Shown one piece after another: positions 43,746 through 52,852 of a stretch of DNA of 64,000 bases. This stretch comes from an uncultured Emticicia sp. GTDB lineage: Bacteria; Bacteroidota; Bacteroidia; Cytophagales; Spirosomataceae. Position numbers and translations under genes: made by a program. The stretch covers positions 230,240-294,239 of the forward strand of contig NZ_CALCZQ010000050.1 of assembly GCF_937903345.1 (NCBI RefSeq), given 5' to 3'. Numbering within the stretch: the stretch's first letter is position 1; each line of letters begins with the position of its first letter. A model generated the notes under the pieces. It had not been told where the DNA came from. It saw only the letters and a program-made list of their open reading frames with translations, and searched no databases.

Positions 43746-44813
43746 TCAATATTTCGGACATGATAGTTCTTTTTTGTTTCTACTTTTTCGTGGACTGTCC
43801 CGTTCGAAGGGTTCTAGTTGATAAGTAATCGAAATTTCGTGCGAGCCACCTGTGGCAAAACCTAAACTCGAAATAGTGATATCATAACTATAGCCAATCG
43901 AAAAACTATCTTGTCGATAACCAAGTAAGAAAACAAAAGCATCATGGTTAGTGCGTGTGATATTTTTCTTTTTAATCGGAATACCTCTATACCAAAGTCC
44001 TGCAGTAAGAGATGAATAGGTTGCATAAAAACCTAAATCAAGTTGGTCGAATTTTCCCTGTCTTTTATACAAAAATGCTGGTGAAACCGAAAACTCTTTA
44101 TCAACATTAGCAGCATTTGAATATGGGTTAGCCAAAGGGATTTTTAAACCTCCACTAATACTTAATTTGCGAGGCAGACAATCTCCTGTTGGACAGCCTG
44201 CGATAGGGCTTGCTGCTCCGTTATTTAAAAATGTATAAGTTGGTCGGTTGATGTGGTGCATCGAAACTCCTAACCAAGTTGTACTATTATAGAACAATGC
44301 ACCGCCACTAAAATCAACAAACTTAATAGGAGAAATATTATTTTTATCAGCGAAAGGGTCACTTGATGGTTTATTAGTATATCCTTTATTGGTGTACTGG
44401 TCACCAAAAGTAAGCCCTAAATAGTCTAAACTTTTATTTGAGTAGGTACTCTGAGCACCCAGGCGTAAAAAGTTTTCTTCACCCAACTGAATTTGATAAG
44501 AATAAATTCCACTAATTTCAGTGCTTTTTAATCGGCCTGGGCCTTGTGAGTCATTCACTACCATTACCCCAACGCCACTATTGAGTTTTTCGATATAATG
44601 GTCAACCGAAAATGCCGACGTTACAAAATTGGCATTAATAGAAGGCCATTGGTTTCGGTAGTTAGCAATCAACCGTGGTGCATAAGAACTACCCGCAAAC
44701 GCAGGATTCTGATACATCGGTGCCGCATAAAACTGCGAAAATTGTGCGTCCTGAGCCACGCCTTTCCAGCAGACTAAAGACAAAAGGATACTTCCTAAAT
44801 AAAGTTTTTTCAT
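43746..44813 (-). CDS. PorP/SprF family type IX secretion outer-membrane protein
   Basis: A 355-residue protein with a signal peptide (to about residue 20, GVAQ). QDAQFSQFYAAPMYQNPAFA followed by GS is the family hallmark; the rest is a predicted beta-barrel (alternating strands such as VGVMVVNDSQGPGRL, FSIGYSYDITISSLG) ending in a basic tail. PorP/SprF proteins hold or anchor large type IX-secreted adhesins at the cell surface. It is divergently arranged with a gene for exactly such a protein, 289 bases away, so the two are likely partners. Confidence 0.93.
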   Translation of the reverse strand: MKKLYLGSILLSLVCWKGVAQDAQFSQFYAAPMYQNPAFAGSSYAPRLIANYRNQWPSINANFVTSAFSVDHYIEKLNSGVGVMVVNDSQGPGRLKSTEISGIYSYQIQLGEENFLRLGAQSTYSNKSLDYLGLTFGDQYTNKGYTNKPSSDPFADKNNISPIKFVDFSGGALFYNSTTWLGVSMHHINRPTYTFLNNGAASPIAGCPTGDCLPRKLSISGGLKIPLANPYSNAANVDKEFSVSPAFLYKRQGKFDQLDLGFYATYSSLTAGLWYRGIPIKKKNITRTNHDAFVFLLGYRQDSFSIGYSYDITISSLGFATGGSHEISITYQLEPFERDSPRKSRNKKELSCPKY

Positions 44814-45102
44814 TGCCTATATTAAAAGCATTCAACAGAACATGTTTAAGCAAATTTCATTCCAAATGCAACCTACAATAATTATTAAACGGATTTAATG
44901 GCGTCTTACGTATTTTTTGTAACTATTGTTTGTAAAAATACGTCTTAGTAATAGTATTCGTATTATTATTGTTCGATTTTTAAAATTCCGCTTTTATTTT
45001 TGTCCGAATATTTCAAATAAAAGAATTTTAAATATCGTTTAATTAATAAAACCTCTTTTGCGGTTTGTGTGTTTTATAAAATAGCTCAACAATTAACGAA
45101 TA

Positions 45103-47790
45103 ATGAAAGTTCGTATTGGCAATATCCTCAAGCGTTTCTTGCTGATTGCCTCATTTACATACACTTCTTTCGATTCTATCGCTCAGTTTTATGTAGGAGG
45201 CAAGCTCTGTGTCGGCACTTCGGCACCGATTACATCTCCTATGGGTACAACACCAACAACTAACACCGATTGCAGCGAGCCAACCATATTTTTTGATGAA
45301 AATAAAGCATCAACCTATTGGATATGGGATTTTGGCGACCCGACGACAGTAAACGATGTAGCAAATGTTCGTAATCCAAAGTATATTTATTCTCAGCCCG
45401 GGCAGTATACTGTAACTTTAATTCGAGAAATAAATAACGTTTTACAAGCACCCGAAACAAGACTTATTACGATTGGCTCACCTCCTGATAAACCTTTGTT
45501 TTTTGGAAAACCAAAAGTGGATACAACTATTTGTGATGGTAAAACACTTAAACTTGACCCTTATCGACTAAAACCTTCACCACCAGGAGCAACATATTTG
45601 TGGTTTCCAAGTGGACAGACTACCCAAACCATTGATGTGACCAAAACAGGGTGTTATTCGGTTGAAGTTTTTGACCCAACTGGTGGATGCTCTCTAATAG
45701 CTCAAATCAATGTGAAGTTTTGTATGCAAGATGCCAATAGTGGCGGTACAGAAAAATGGTATTTTGGTGATGGAGCAACCTTGGATTTTCAAGCTATAAC
45801 CACACCTGCAAACCCAAGAGACCCGCTTGATCCTACGGGTGAGCTATTTAAAAAACCAGATGAATCCAGCCCTATTTTTGTGCCAAAAACGGCAACCCAA
45901 AGCAATCCAATACGTTCGCCAGAAGGGGCTGCTATGGTTTATGACCCGTCGGGTTCATTGGTTTTTTATACCGATGGTGTAGTTATATACGATAAAGATA
46001 ATACACCACTTACAGCAATTCCGCCATTGACAGATAGTAAACTCGGAGGAACTAACACTTCTACGCAGTCGTCACTTATTATACCTAAAGGGACATGCAA
46101 TGAATGCCCCCACCATCTGTACAATGTCTATACTATCAATGAAGGCACAGGTTTGCTTTCATATAGTGTGATTGATGTTCGACGCAATGGTGGTAAAGGA
46201 GCAGTGGTAGAAAAAAACATTCCTGTTAGTCTTCAAACAACACAGCGGGTTGCTGCTATAAAAAATACTAAGGAGACTGCTTTTTTTGTTTATTCACACG
46301 ATGAAGGAACCAACACTTTTAGAATTTTAAAAGTAGATTCAACAGGAACCAGCGAATTTACACAAGATTTGGGTTTAGTCCATAGTGATGCTACAAGTCA
46401 AGAGGGATACATGAGGTTTTCGGCTACTGGAACGAAAATGGCTATTGCAGTAACGCTTAATGGTAAAAACTATATAGAGGTATTTGAAGTAGATAAAGAA
46501 ACTGGTCGTTTGGGAACTCCACTCACCATTGATATTGGAGTAGCCGCTCCCCCAAATATATATGGAGTTGAGTTTTCAGATGATGAAGAAAAGTTATATG
46601 TTACCCTTCGTGGTGATCCTACCAAAGGTGAAACCTCCTACTTATATCAACTAAACTTAAACCTTAAAAAGCCTGATGAGATAGCAAAGCAAAAGAAGGA
46701 AATAGATAAATCTAAATCTTTTGCTTTTGGTGCATTGCAAAGCGGACCAGTCAATGGGCCTGGGGTTAAGTTTATCTATATGGCTATAAATGGAAGCCAA
46801 TTTATTCCATATATACAAAATACCAATGAAATTGGTGGAGCTGCATTGGTTGGGTATCAACCCATTAGTAATGGCTTTGGAGCTGATCTTTTAGGCAACA
46901 GTGGTTTAGGTTTTCCAAATATTATCCAAGCCAAACAAAATCAAGATGGTGCAGGACTAAGTGCTAAATATACGGGAAATTGTCAGAATCAGCCAACTTT
47001 ATTTGAAACTGAAGGTGTGTGTAGCCCAATGAAAAGTGAAGCCGTATGGGATTTTGGTGATGGTGAAACTGGTACTGGCTTGAAACCTTCGCACACTTAT
47101 ACTAAAACTGGAACATATAAAGTAAAACTGACTTTAACAGTTTATTCAGAAACAGAAGCCAGTAAAATAGCTGGTCAAGCTCAAATATTAGACAAATTAT
47201 TAGGAAATTCCTTGAAAGAAAAATGTAAAGATTTTGTGCTTACTGATGAAATCTATATTAAACCAACGCCAGAAATCAATTTACCTGATGAAGCATTTGT
47301 TTGTATCATTGAAAATCAAAAAATTTTACTTGACCCCAAACCCCAGCAGACATATAATCCAAGCTATTTATGGAGTTATAAAAGTCAAACAACACCAACA
47401 ATTGAAGCTGATGCTACCGGGAAGGTCAATGTAAAGGTTACAAATGTTTTCGCAAATAAATCCATTTGTGCCACTTCGGATAAGATTGAAATAAAAGAAG
47501 GTTGTGAGCCACGTTTATTTGTACCAGAGATTTTCACTGTTAACAAAGATGGTATTAATGATGTTTTACAAATTCCCTATGCCCACATAACAGATTTCGA
47601 TTTACGTATTTATAATCGTTGGGGTGAAATAATATTTGAATCTGATGACCCTGAGAAAATTTGGGACGGAAGTTATAATGGAAAAGTAATTGCCCCCATG
47701 ATGTATGCTTTTGTGGTGAGCTATAAAAGCCGAGATTTTCCAGAAAGAGAAAAAATTACGCGGCGAGGAGGAATATTTTTGGTCAATTAA
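45103..47790 (+). CDS. Large PKD-domain surface protein with gliding-motility C-terminal (type IX) sorting domain
   Basis: An 895-residue secreted protein. The signal peptide (RFLLIASFTYTSFDSIAQ) precedes a PKD-like domain (STYWIWDFGDPTTVNDVANV), a Cys-containing segment, a region with seven-blade-propeller-like repeats (TGTKMAIAVTLNGKNYIEVF, FSDDEEKLYVTLRGD; about 270-600), another PKD domain (VWDFGDGETGTGLKPSHTYT), and the C-terminal CHU_C/type B sorting domain: VPEIFTVNKDGINDVLQI, FDLRIYNRWGEIIFES, WDGSYNGK. This domain directs export by the type IX system and often needs a PorP/SprF partner, which is encoded divergently next door. Probable surface adhesin. Confidence 0.93.
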   Translation: MKVRIGNILKRFLLIASFTYTSFDSIAQFYVGGKLCVGTSAPITSPMGTTPTTNTDCSEPTIFFDENKASTYWIWDFGDPTTVNDVANVRNPKYIYSQPGQYTVTLIREINNVLQAPETRLITIGSPPDKPLFFGKPKVDTTICDGKTLKLDPYRLKPSPPGATYLWFPSGQTTQTIDVTKTGCYSVEVFDPTGGCSLIAQINVKFCMQDANSGGTEKWYFGDGATLDFQAITTPANPRDPLDPTGELFKKPDESSPIFVPKTATQSNPIRSPEGAAMVYDPSGSLVFYTDGVVIYDKDNTPLTAIPPLTDSKLGGTNTSTQSSLIIPKGTCNECPHHLYNVYTINEGTGLLSYSVIDVRRNGGKGAVVEKNIPVSLQTTQRVAAIKNTKETAFFVYSHDEGTNTFRILKVDSTGTSEFTQDLGLVHSDATSQEGYMRFSATGTKMAIAVTLNGKNYIEVFEVDKETGRLGTPLTIDIGVAAPPNIYGVEFSDDEEKLYVTLRGDPTKGETSYLYQLNLNLKKPDEIAKQKKEIDKSKSFAFGALQSGPVNGPGVKFIYMAINGSQFIPYIQNTNEIGGAALVGYQPISNGFGADLLGNSGLGFPNIIQAKQNQDGAGLSAKYTGNCQNQPTLFETEGVCSPMKSEAVWDFGDGETGTGLKPSHTYTKTGTYKVKLTLTVYSETEASKIAGQAQILDKLLGNSLKEKCKDFVLTDEIYIKPTPEINLPDEAFVCIIENQKILLDPKPQQTYNPSYLWSYKSQTTPTIEADATGKVNVKVTNVFANKSICATSDKIEIKEGCEPRLFVPEIFTVNKDGINDVLQIPYAHITDFDLRIYNRWGEIIFESDDPEKIWDGSYNGKVIAPMMYAFVVSYKSRDFPEREKITRRGGIFLVN

Positions 47791-47829
47791 TAGGCGAAAG
47801 TTTGTATATTTGAGCAATTGCACTCAAAA

Positions 47830-47878
47830 GGCACTAAGTGGCAAAGGTTCAGAGGCGACCGTCACTCGGCACAAAGTG
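47830..47878 (-). repeat. Dispersed repeat upstream of ruvB (inverted copy)
   Basis: The reverse complement reads TTTGTGCCGAGTGACGGTCG then CCTCTGAACCTTTGCC, matching two copies downstream of ruvB (49333-49380 and 49411-49458) in the opposite orientation. Non-coding. Confidence 0.75.
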
Positions 47879-47959
47879 CTGATTATGAAGCAATTAATTA
47901 TCTAAATTTTCGCAAACCATTTTTGGTATAGTATAAAACCAATATTTTTCTTTTACTTC

Positions 47960-48985
47960 ATGCGACAAGACTATATCAGTGGTGATAGCGAAGCTCTTTC
48001 TCCCATCGAAAAAGAGATAGAAAAAGCCCTTAGACCGCTTTCTTTTGATGATTTTACCGGGCAAGATAAAATTTTAGAAAACCTAAAAATATTTGTTCTT
48101 GCAGCCAAACAACGTAAAGAAGCACTCGACCATGTGCTACTTCATGGCCCTCCTGGACTTGGAAAAACTACATTATCAAATATTATTTCAAACGAATTAG
48201 GAGCGAATATCAAAATCACATCAGGGCCTGTGCTCGATAAACCAAGTGATTTGGCCGGACTACTAACCAACTTAGAGCCATTCGATGTTCTTTTTATTGA
48301 TGAAATCCATCGACTTAATCCTGTTGTTGAGGAATATCTGTATTCGGCAATGGAAGATTATAAGATTGACATTATGCTTGATTCAGGGCCGAACGCCCGA
48401 AGCGTGCAAATTGGGCTCAATCCATTTACCTTAATAGGTGCTACAACCCGTTCGGGACTGCTTACCTCACCTCTTCGTGCAAGGTTCGGAATCAATGCTC
48501 GATTAGAATATTATGATGCAGTATTATTGACAAAAATTGTAAAACGTTCGGCACATATTTTAAATATGCCTATTGAAGAAGAAGGTGCTTTTGAAATAGC
48601 CCGCCGTAGTAGAGGAACGCCACGTATTGCTAATAATTTATTGCGTCGAACCAGAGATTTTGCTCAGGTAAAAGGCGATGGTCGTATCACGATTGCCATT
48701 GCCGAAATGGCACTAACAGCCCTTGATGTGGACCAAGATGGCCTCGATGAAATGGATAACCGGATTTTGATGACCATCATCGAAAAGTTTAAAGGAGGCC
48801 CAGTTGGTTTATCAACCATAGCAACAGCCGTAGGCGAAGAAGCCGAAACTATTGAAGAGGTTTACGAACCATTTTTGATTCAAGAGGGCTATCTAAAACG
48901 TACAGCAAGAGGGCGAGAAGCAACCGAAAAAGCCTATAAACATTTGAATATTTTGCCCAAATTTAGAAATGGGGAGTTGTTTTGA
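47960..48985 (+). CDS. ruvB: Holliday junction branch-migration DNA helicase RuvB
   Basis: AAA+ motor that drives branch migration of Holliday junctions with RuvA and hands them to RuvC. The 341-residue protein has Walker A GPPGLGKT at 63-70, Walker B LFIDEIH at 111-117, sensor 1 region IGATTRSGLLTSPLRARFG with the arginine finger, and the C-terminal winged helix (EAETIEEVYEPFLIQEGYL, RGREATEKAYKHL). Length and motif order are standard. The gene is solitary and lies between inverted copies of a dispersed repeat. Confidence 0.98.
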   Translation: MRQDYISGDSEALSPIEKEIEKALRPLSFDDFTGQDKILENLKIFVLAAKQRKEALDHVLLHGPPGLGKTTLSNIISNELGANIKITSGPVLDKPSDLAGLLTNLEPFDVLFIDEIHRLNPVVEEYLYSAMEDYKIDIMLDSGPNARSVQIGLNPFTLIGATTRSGLLTSPLRARFGINARLEYYDAVLLTKIVKRSAHILNMPIEEEGAFEIARRSRGTPRIANNLLRRTRDFAQVKGDGRITIAIAEMALTALDVDQDGLDEMDNRILMTIIEKFKGGPVGLSTIATAVGEEAETIEEVYEPFLIQEGYLKRTARGREATEKAYKHLNILPKFRNGELF

Positions 48986-49090
48986 GATTTGAGATACTGG
49001 ATTCGAGATACGTAGTCTAAAGGTTTGTTATTTGATAACGAATCGGAGCTGCCTTCGACTTCGCTCATGCACTGGAAAAGATACCGAAAA

Positions 49091-49250
49091 AGGCACCAAA
49101 AAAAAGTGCCGAAAAAAGGCTTTGAAAATTAGACTGGATGAGTGGATTTTTTTCACTTCTTCCAAAAATCATTTGGAAAGGTGGGTATTCGGGCTGTCAT
49201 CGGTGGGTGAGTGGAGTCGAGCCCAAAAACCCGAAACCAACCCAACCCAC
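49091..49250. ncRNA. Candidate structured RNA or palindromic element
   Basis: Successive potential stems: GGCAC/GTGCC (49092-49096 with 49106-49110), TTCCAAA/TTTGGAA (49160-49166 with 49172-49178), and a nested pair GTGGGT/ACCCAC (49181-49186 with 49245-49250) plus TTCGGG/CCCGAA (49188-49193 with 49230-49235). Strand is unclear. It matches no RNA family I know; RNase P RNA, tmRNA and SRP RNA signatures were looked for and not found. Confidence 0.3.
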
Positions 49251-49332
49251 GAAATAATATTAATGTAGAATTCTTAACCAAAATTAACAAATGGTTTGCA
49301 AAAATTTGAACATCTAATTAATCAATAAAAAT

Positions 49333-49458
49333 ACTTTGTTCCGAGCGACGGTCGTCTCCGAACCTTTGCATTTCTGTGCCTTTCCATCTCTAAAACTTTG
49401 CATCTTTGTCCCTTTGTGCCGAGCGACGGTCGCCTCTGAAACTTTGAACCTTTGCCCC
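49333..49458 (+). repeat. Two direct copies of a dispersed repeat downstream of ruvB
   Basis: Copies at 49333-49380 and 49411-49458 share CCGAGCGACGGTCG(T/C)CTC and AACCTTTGC(A/C). An inverted copy lies upstream of ruvB. This is typical of dispersed intergenic repeats in the phylum as far as I recall. Confidence 0.75.
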
Positions 49459-49488
49459 ACTGTAACTTTTTATTATTTCATTACTTAT

Positions 49489-50436
49489 TTATTTTATTCC
49501 AGAAAGTTTTTGTTTATAGTATTTTTTTATTCCTAGATACAAAGAAGTAGCGGCAAGTAAGGGTTTAATAAGTGCTTTTTGAAGAGAATTTTTTAGGTTT
49601 TTATTAAACACACCTTTTGACAGTGATAGGTAAATGATATAAATATGATTTTGAATAATTTTCATAGTTAAAATCCGGTGTTCTTCTGGAGTTAAAAATG
49701 ATTTTAATTTATTTATCGTCAATTCCAGATCTTCTATTCGTAGTTTCCTGTAACTAATACTTACACGGCCATCGCAGACACTGTCGATACTTCTGTTTTT
49801 CCTCCAAAGAATATCAGTAGTAAATCCTATTCGGGCATTCAAATTTGAAAGAATCAGTTCTAATTGTAAAAGAGCATCGTCTCCAATATGTATTCTTTTA
49901 TCCCAAACTTTTGACATAAAGGTTTTACGAATGATAATTCCAGAAGATGGGAAAATAGGGTCTTGAATTAATAGTTGTCTATATTCATGGTAATCAAAAA
50001 GATAAAAAGTGTGAATAAAATATTTTTTATCAAGGCTACTTTTAAGGGCATTTGTTAAATTATTTTGCTCCCCAATACAGTATTCCCAATTAGAAAAAAA
50101 CATGTCTACGTTCTGTTGACAGATGAAGCCCATAGCTGTAGATAAATAATTTTCTTTCCAAACATCGTCTGAATCAAGCGAAGCAAGGTATTCGCCTTTG
50201 GCAATGGTAAGCCCTGTGTTTCGTGCTTCGGCTTGTCCTTCGTGTTGTTTTTTTAAATATATTACTTGTTCGTAATTGATAATTACTTGGTCGGTATTAT
50301 CAATTGAGCCATCATCAACGACAATAATTTCGATATTTTTATAGGTTTGAGCTAACACACTCTCAATAGCCTTATGAACAACATATGCTCTGTTATAGGT
50401 TGGTATAATTACTGAAACTAAGGGAAATTCACTCAT
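49489..50436 (-). CDS. Family 2 glycosyltransferase
   Basis: A 315-residue GT-A enzyme and the last gene of the minus-strand glycan operon. The donor-binding start is FPLVSVIIPTYNRAYVVHKA, followed by EIIVVDDGSIDNT, EARNTGLTIAKGEYLASLDS and the metal-binding DSDD (about residue 94). The C-terminal third is rich in basic residues and ends KKYYKQKLSG. It should add one sugar to the lipid-linked or exported glycan made by this cluster; donor and acceptor are unknown. There is a 40-base gap from the TylF-like gene. Confidence 0.92.
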   Translation of the reverse strand: MSEFPLVSVIIPTYNRAYVVHKAIESVLAQTYKNIEIIVVDDGSIDNTDQVIINYEQVIYLKKQHEGQAEARNTGLTIAKGEYLASLDSDDVWKENYLSTAMGFICQQNVDMFFSNWEYCIGEQNNLTNALKSSLDKKYFIHTFYLFDYHEYRQLLIQDPIFPSSGIIIRKTFMSKVWDKRIHIGDDALLQLELILSNLNARIGFTTDILWRKNRSIDSVCDGRVSISYRKLRIEDLELTINKLKSFLTPEEHRILTMKIIQNHIYIIYLSLSKGVFNKNLKNSLQKALIKPLLAATSLYLGIKKYYKQKLSGIK

Positions 50437-50476
50437 TAAATTAATTTGTTATGACTTTTTAGCAAACCATTTTTGT

Positions 50477-51217
50477 TTAATTTGTTTTTACAATAATCCT
50501 TACGGCATAATCTACTCGGTGTAAGAATACAGAAATATTATTTTCCTCAAAATAAGTATCTACAGCCTTTTTTGAGCCTTTCCAACAACCATAATCATCA
50601 ATGATAAGTACGCCGCCTTTTACTAATTTTGGGTACAAATGAACCAACTCATGGTAAGTAGATTCATACCAATCGGTATCAAGTCTAAGAATGGCAATTT
50701 TATCAGGCATTGTTTTTGGAATGGTGTTTTCTACCATGCCTTTTATCAAATGTATCTTATCTTTTGGGTATTTTGTGGCAATGATATTGACATTTACATC
50801 GTCAAAATCAGCAAAACATTTGTGTTTTTCTTGCCAATGTTCCAGTGCAGATTCTCCTAAAATTGACACATCAATATCGCTTGGCTTACTCATGCCTTCA
50901 AACGTATCGTACAGGTACAAGTTGCGATTAGTATCCTTATTATGTAAAAGTGTTAGGGCACTTACCATGGAACTGCCTCCACGCCAAACGCCACATTCTA
51001 CTATATCTCCTGTTATATTGTTTTTTGAAATATAATTTACAGCATCGTATAAAGCCTTCATACCCTCTTTCGTTGTCATCGTAAATGCACGAGCGGTGTT
51101 TGAGATACTTGTAAAAACTGGGTCTTGCTCCAAATCAATATACAAAAGTTGATTGGTACGGCTAAAACCCAGTTTTGCCATGATTTTCAGAATAACTTTT
51201 TTCATAAATACGCTCAT
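50477..51217 (-). CDS. TylF/MycF-family O-methyltransferase
   Basis: A 246-residue class I SAM methyltransferase of the macrocin O-methyltransferase type. GDIVECGVWRGGSSMVSALT forms the SAM loop, LYDTFEGMSKPS is a typical next motif, and IAILRLDTDWYESTYHEL with LIIDDYGCWKGSKKAVDTYF supplies the two Asp residues that bind the catalytic metal. Family members methylate sugar hydroxyls, so it probably modifies a residue of this glycan. Its ATG overlaps the stop of the sulfotransferase gene (ATGA), indicating coupled translation. Confidence 0.92.
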   Translation of the reverse strand: MSVFMKKVILKIMAKLGFSRTNQLLYIDLEQDPVFTSISNTARAFTMTTKEGMKALYDAVNYISKNNITGDIVECGVWRGGSSMVSALTLLHNKDTNRNLYLYDTFEGMSKPSDIDVSILGESALEHWQEKHKCFADFDDVNVNIIATKYPKDKIHLIKGMVENTIPKTMPDKIAILRLDTDWYESTYHELVHLYPKLVKGGVLIIDDYGCWKGSKKAVDTYFEENNISVFLHRVDYAVRIIVKTN

Positions 51218-52146
51218 TTCCAGGCACTTAAATCTCTATTTACCAAGGTTTCGAGTTTGGTAATGTCTTCTTTGTAATACGCTTTTAATTGCTGTATCGT
51301 TTTTTCTTCACTAAGCTTTTCTTGAAAAGGAATTAATGGATTTATTATTATTTTCAAACGTCTTAAAAATTGTATCGGAAAAATCTTTTTTAGCCCACTC
51401 CAAAGCATTGAACCTTGTGAATATTTGTTTAGCAAATGACTTATTTTTGGATTTTTGGGTAAATAAGCGGCATTTTGTTTGGTAAAATCAATTTTTGGAA
51501 CAAACGAAGCATCAATCATTAAAAAATCACAAACATTTGAAAGTACTTTCAGTGGATTGCTTTCAAGGTCTTCATTAAATAAAATTAGTGCCTTGTCTTG
51601 ACCAAAGGTATCGAGGTAATGCTTTACATTGTCGTAATATAAACCATATTTTTTATAGCTATACCAAGTATTATTTTCCATTTTACAGTATTCTTCTTCA
51701 AATGTTAAAAGATTTTCTAAGGTCTCAGTTATGCTGCCATCTCTTACAGAATGATGGTAATGTGAAAATAATCTATCTACTGGGTTTCGAAGAATAATCA
51801 GAATTTTGGCTTCATCATTAAACTCTTTTATCTTTCCCGCAATTTCCTTGGCATATCTTAAGTAATTTACAGAGGCATCGCATGTAATCCTGAAACTTTT
51901 AGCATTACTATATAATGCCAAGTATTTAGATAGACCTAAATATGACGACCACAATTTTTTGTATTGTTTCAAATTACCATAAAGAGAGTCAATTTGGAAT
52001 TGTGTTATGAAATGATTCGGTTCTTTCACAGGGCAATTAAATACCTCAGGATGCTGACTGAGGTAATAGTATAACGAAGTTGTGCCACATTTGGCAGCAC
52101 CCACAATAAAAAGATTCGGTTTTATGATATTAGTTGAGATAGTCAT
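51214..52146 (-). CDS. Sulfotransferase (PAPS-dependent)
   Basis: A 310-residue cytoplasmic-type sulfotransferase. The 5'-phosphosulfate loop FIVGAAKCGTTSLYYYLSQH is at residues 13-32, HPEVF and KEPNHF follow, and the 3'-phosphate motif is LIILRNPVDRLFSHYHHSVR. These mark heparan-sulfotransferase-like enzymes that move sulfate from PAPS to sugar hydroxyl or amino groups. Its placement among glycosyltransferases and methyltransferases suggests that the exported glycan is sulfated. PAPS synthesis genes are not in the window. Confidence 0.92.
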   Translation of the reverse strand: MTISTNIIKPNLFIVGAAKCGTTSLYYYLSQHPEVFNCPVKEPNHFITQFQIDSLYGNLKQYKKLWSSYLGLSKYLALYSNAKSFRITCDASVNYLRYAKEIAGKIKEFNDEAKILIILRNPVDRLFSHYHHSVRDGSITETLENLLTFEEEYCKMENNTWYSYKKYGLYYDNVKHYLDTFGQDKALILFNEDLESNPLKVLSNVCDFLMIDASFVPKIDFTKQNAAYLPKNPKISHLLNKYSQGSMLWSGLKKIFPIQFLRRLKIIINPLIPFQEKLSEEKTIQQLKAYYKEDITKLETLVNRDLSAWK

Positions 52147-52173
52147 TGAAAAAGAATACTCTTTTGTTATTTG

Positions 52174-52837
52174 TCATAAATGTTTTTTTGCAATAACGGT
52201 ATAATTTGAAGGACGGTTTTCATTGTAAAATAGTTTGTCCATCATTAGTCCCATGGCATTTGAAAGTGGTCTTAATGGAAAAAGCCAACGAGGAATTTGC
52301 AAGGTAATAGATAAAAAATCTGTGCCCAAGTACCACCGTTTGCGATGATTGCAATCTCTTGAAATCCTGCTTTTTTTAGTAAATTTTCAAAACCATACTT
52401 TGAAAATCTATAAAAATCATAAGGTATTTCATGCAAAGGCCAATAAAAGGGCCAGTCAGAATCAAAACGCCCTTGGGTTTTAGTACTCGAAAACATTCAT
52501 GAACCATTTGCTGAGGTTCTGTAAGGTGTTCTATTACTTGTGTAGAAAATACCATATCATAACTTTCATCATCAAAGGGTATTTCCATGGCAGAACCTAT
52601 TATGTCGGGTTCAGCACCTATATCGCTATAATCCATGCCTATGTATTCACAATCATCAAATAAACCTCGATAGGGTTTATTGCCACAGCCAACATCTAAG
52701 GTTTTTATTTTTTTAGATTCATCATATAAAAAATCTTTTCCTTGTTTGATGACTATTCCTAAATCACGCCATAAATACTTGTAAATTAAGTAATCCTGAG
52801 ACCAAAATTTTAGTTTTCGTGCCCTAAGTCGTTTCAT
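52174..52837 (-). pseudogene. SAM-dependent methyltransferase gene broken by two single-base frameshifts
   Basis: The first frame (from the ATG at 52837) holds the SAM loop TLDVGCGNKPYRGLF and YDMVFSTQVIEHLTEPQQMV, then reads LILTGPFIGLCMK and runs on to a stop. The expected continuation YWPLHEIPYDFYRFSKYGFE lies in the next frame; one extra T in the TTTT run near 52453 restores it. After GGTWAQI a second T-run (six Ts near 52316) breaks the frame again; adding a T gives LQIPRWLFPLRPLSNAMGL and YNENRPSNYTVIAKKHL with a stop at 52174-52176. Corrected length is 221 residues with no other stop. Either two homopolymer sequencing errors or a very recent pseudogene. Confidence 0.85.
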
Positions 52838-52852
52838 AATGAGGCAATCGTT

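Larger units (their letters stand above)
48986..49488. other. 500-base intergenic region downstream of ruvB
   Basis: Contains a G+C-richer, hairpin-rich block (about 49030-49268) and, after an AT-rich spacer, two direct copies of the dispersed TTTGTGCCGAGCGACGGTCG repeat. A 78-codon open frame at 49032 has no family resemblance and is probably accidental. Confidence 0.6.

Noticed and set aside
49032..49268. 78-codon plus-strand frame downstream of ruvB
   Set aside because: Composition is unlike neighbouring genes, it is full of hairpin sequence, and no known motif appears; better explained as structured or repeat DNA.
49160..49268. RNase P RNA, tmRNA or SRP RNA
   Set aside because: The conserved RNase P core, the tmRNA tRNA-like ends and the SRP tetraloop region were looked for and are absent.
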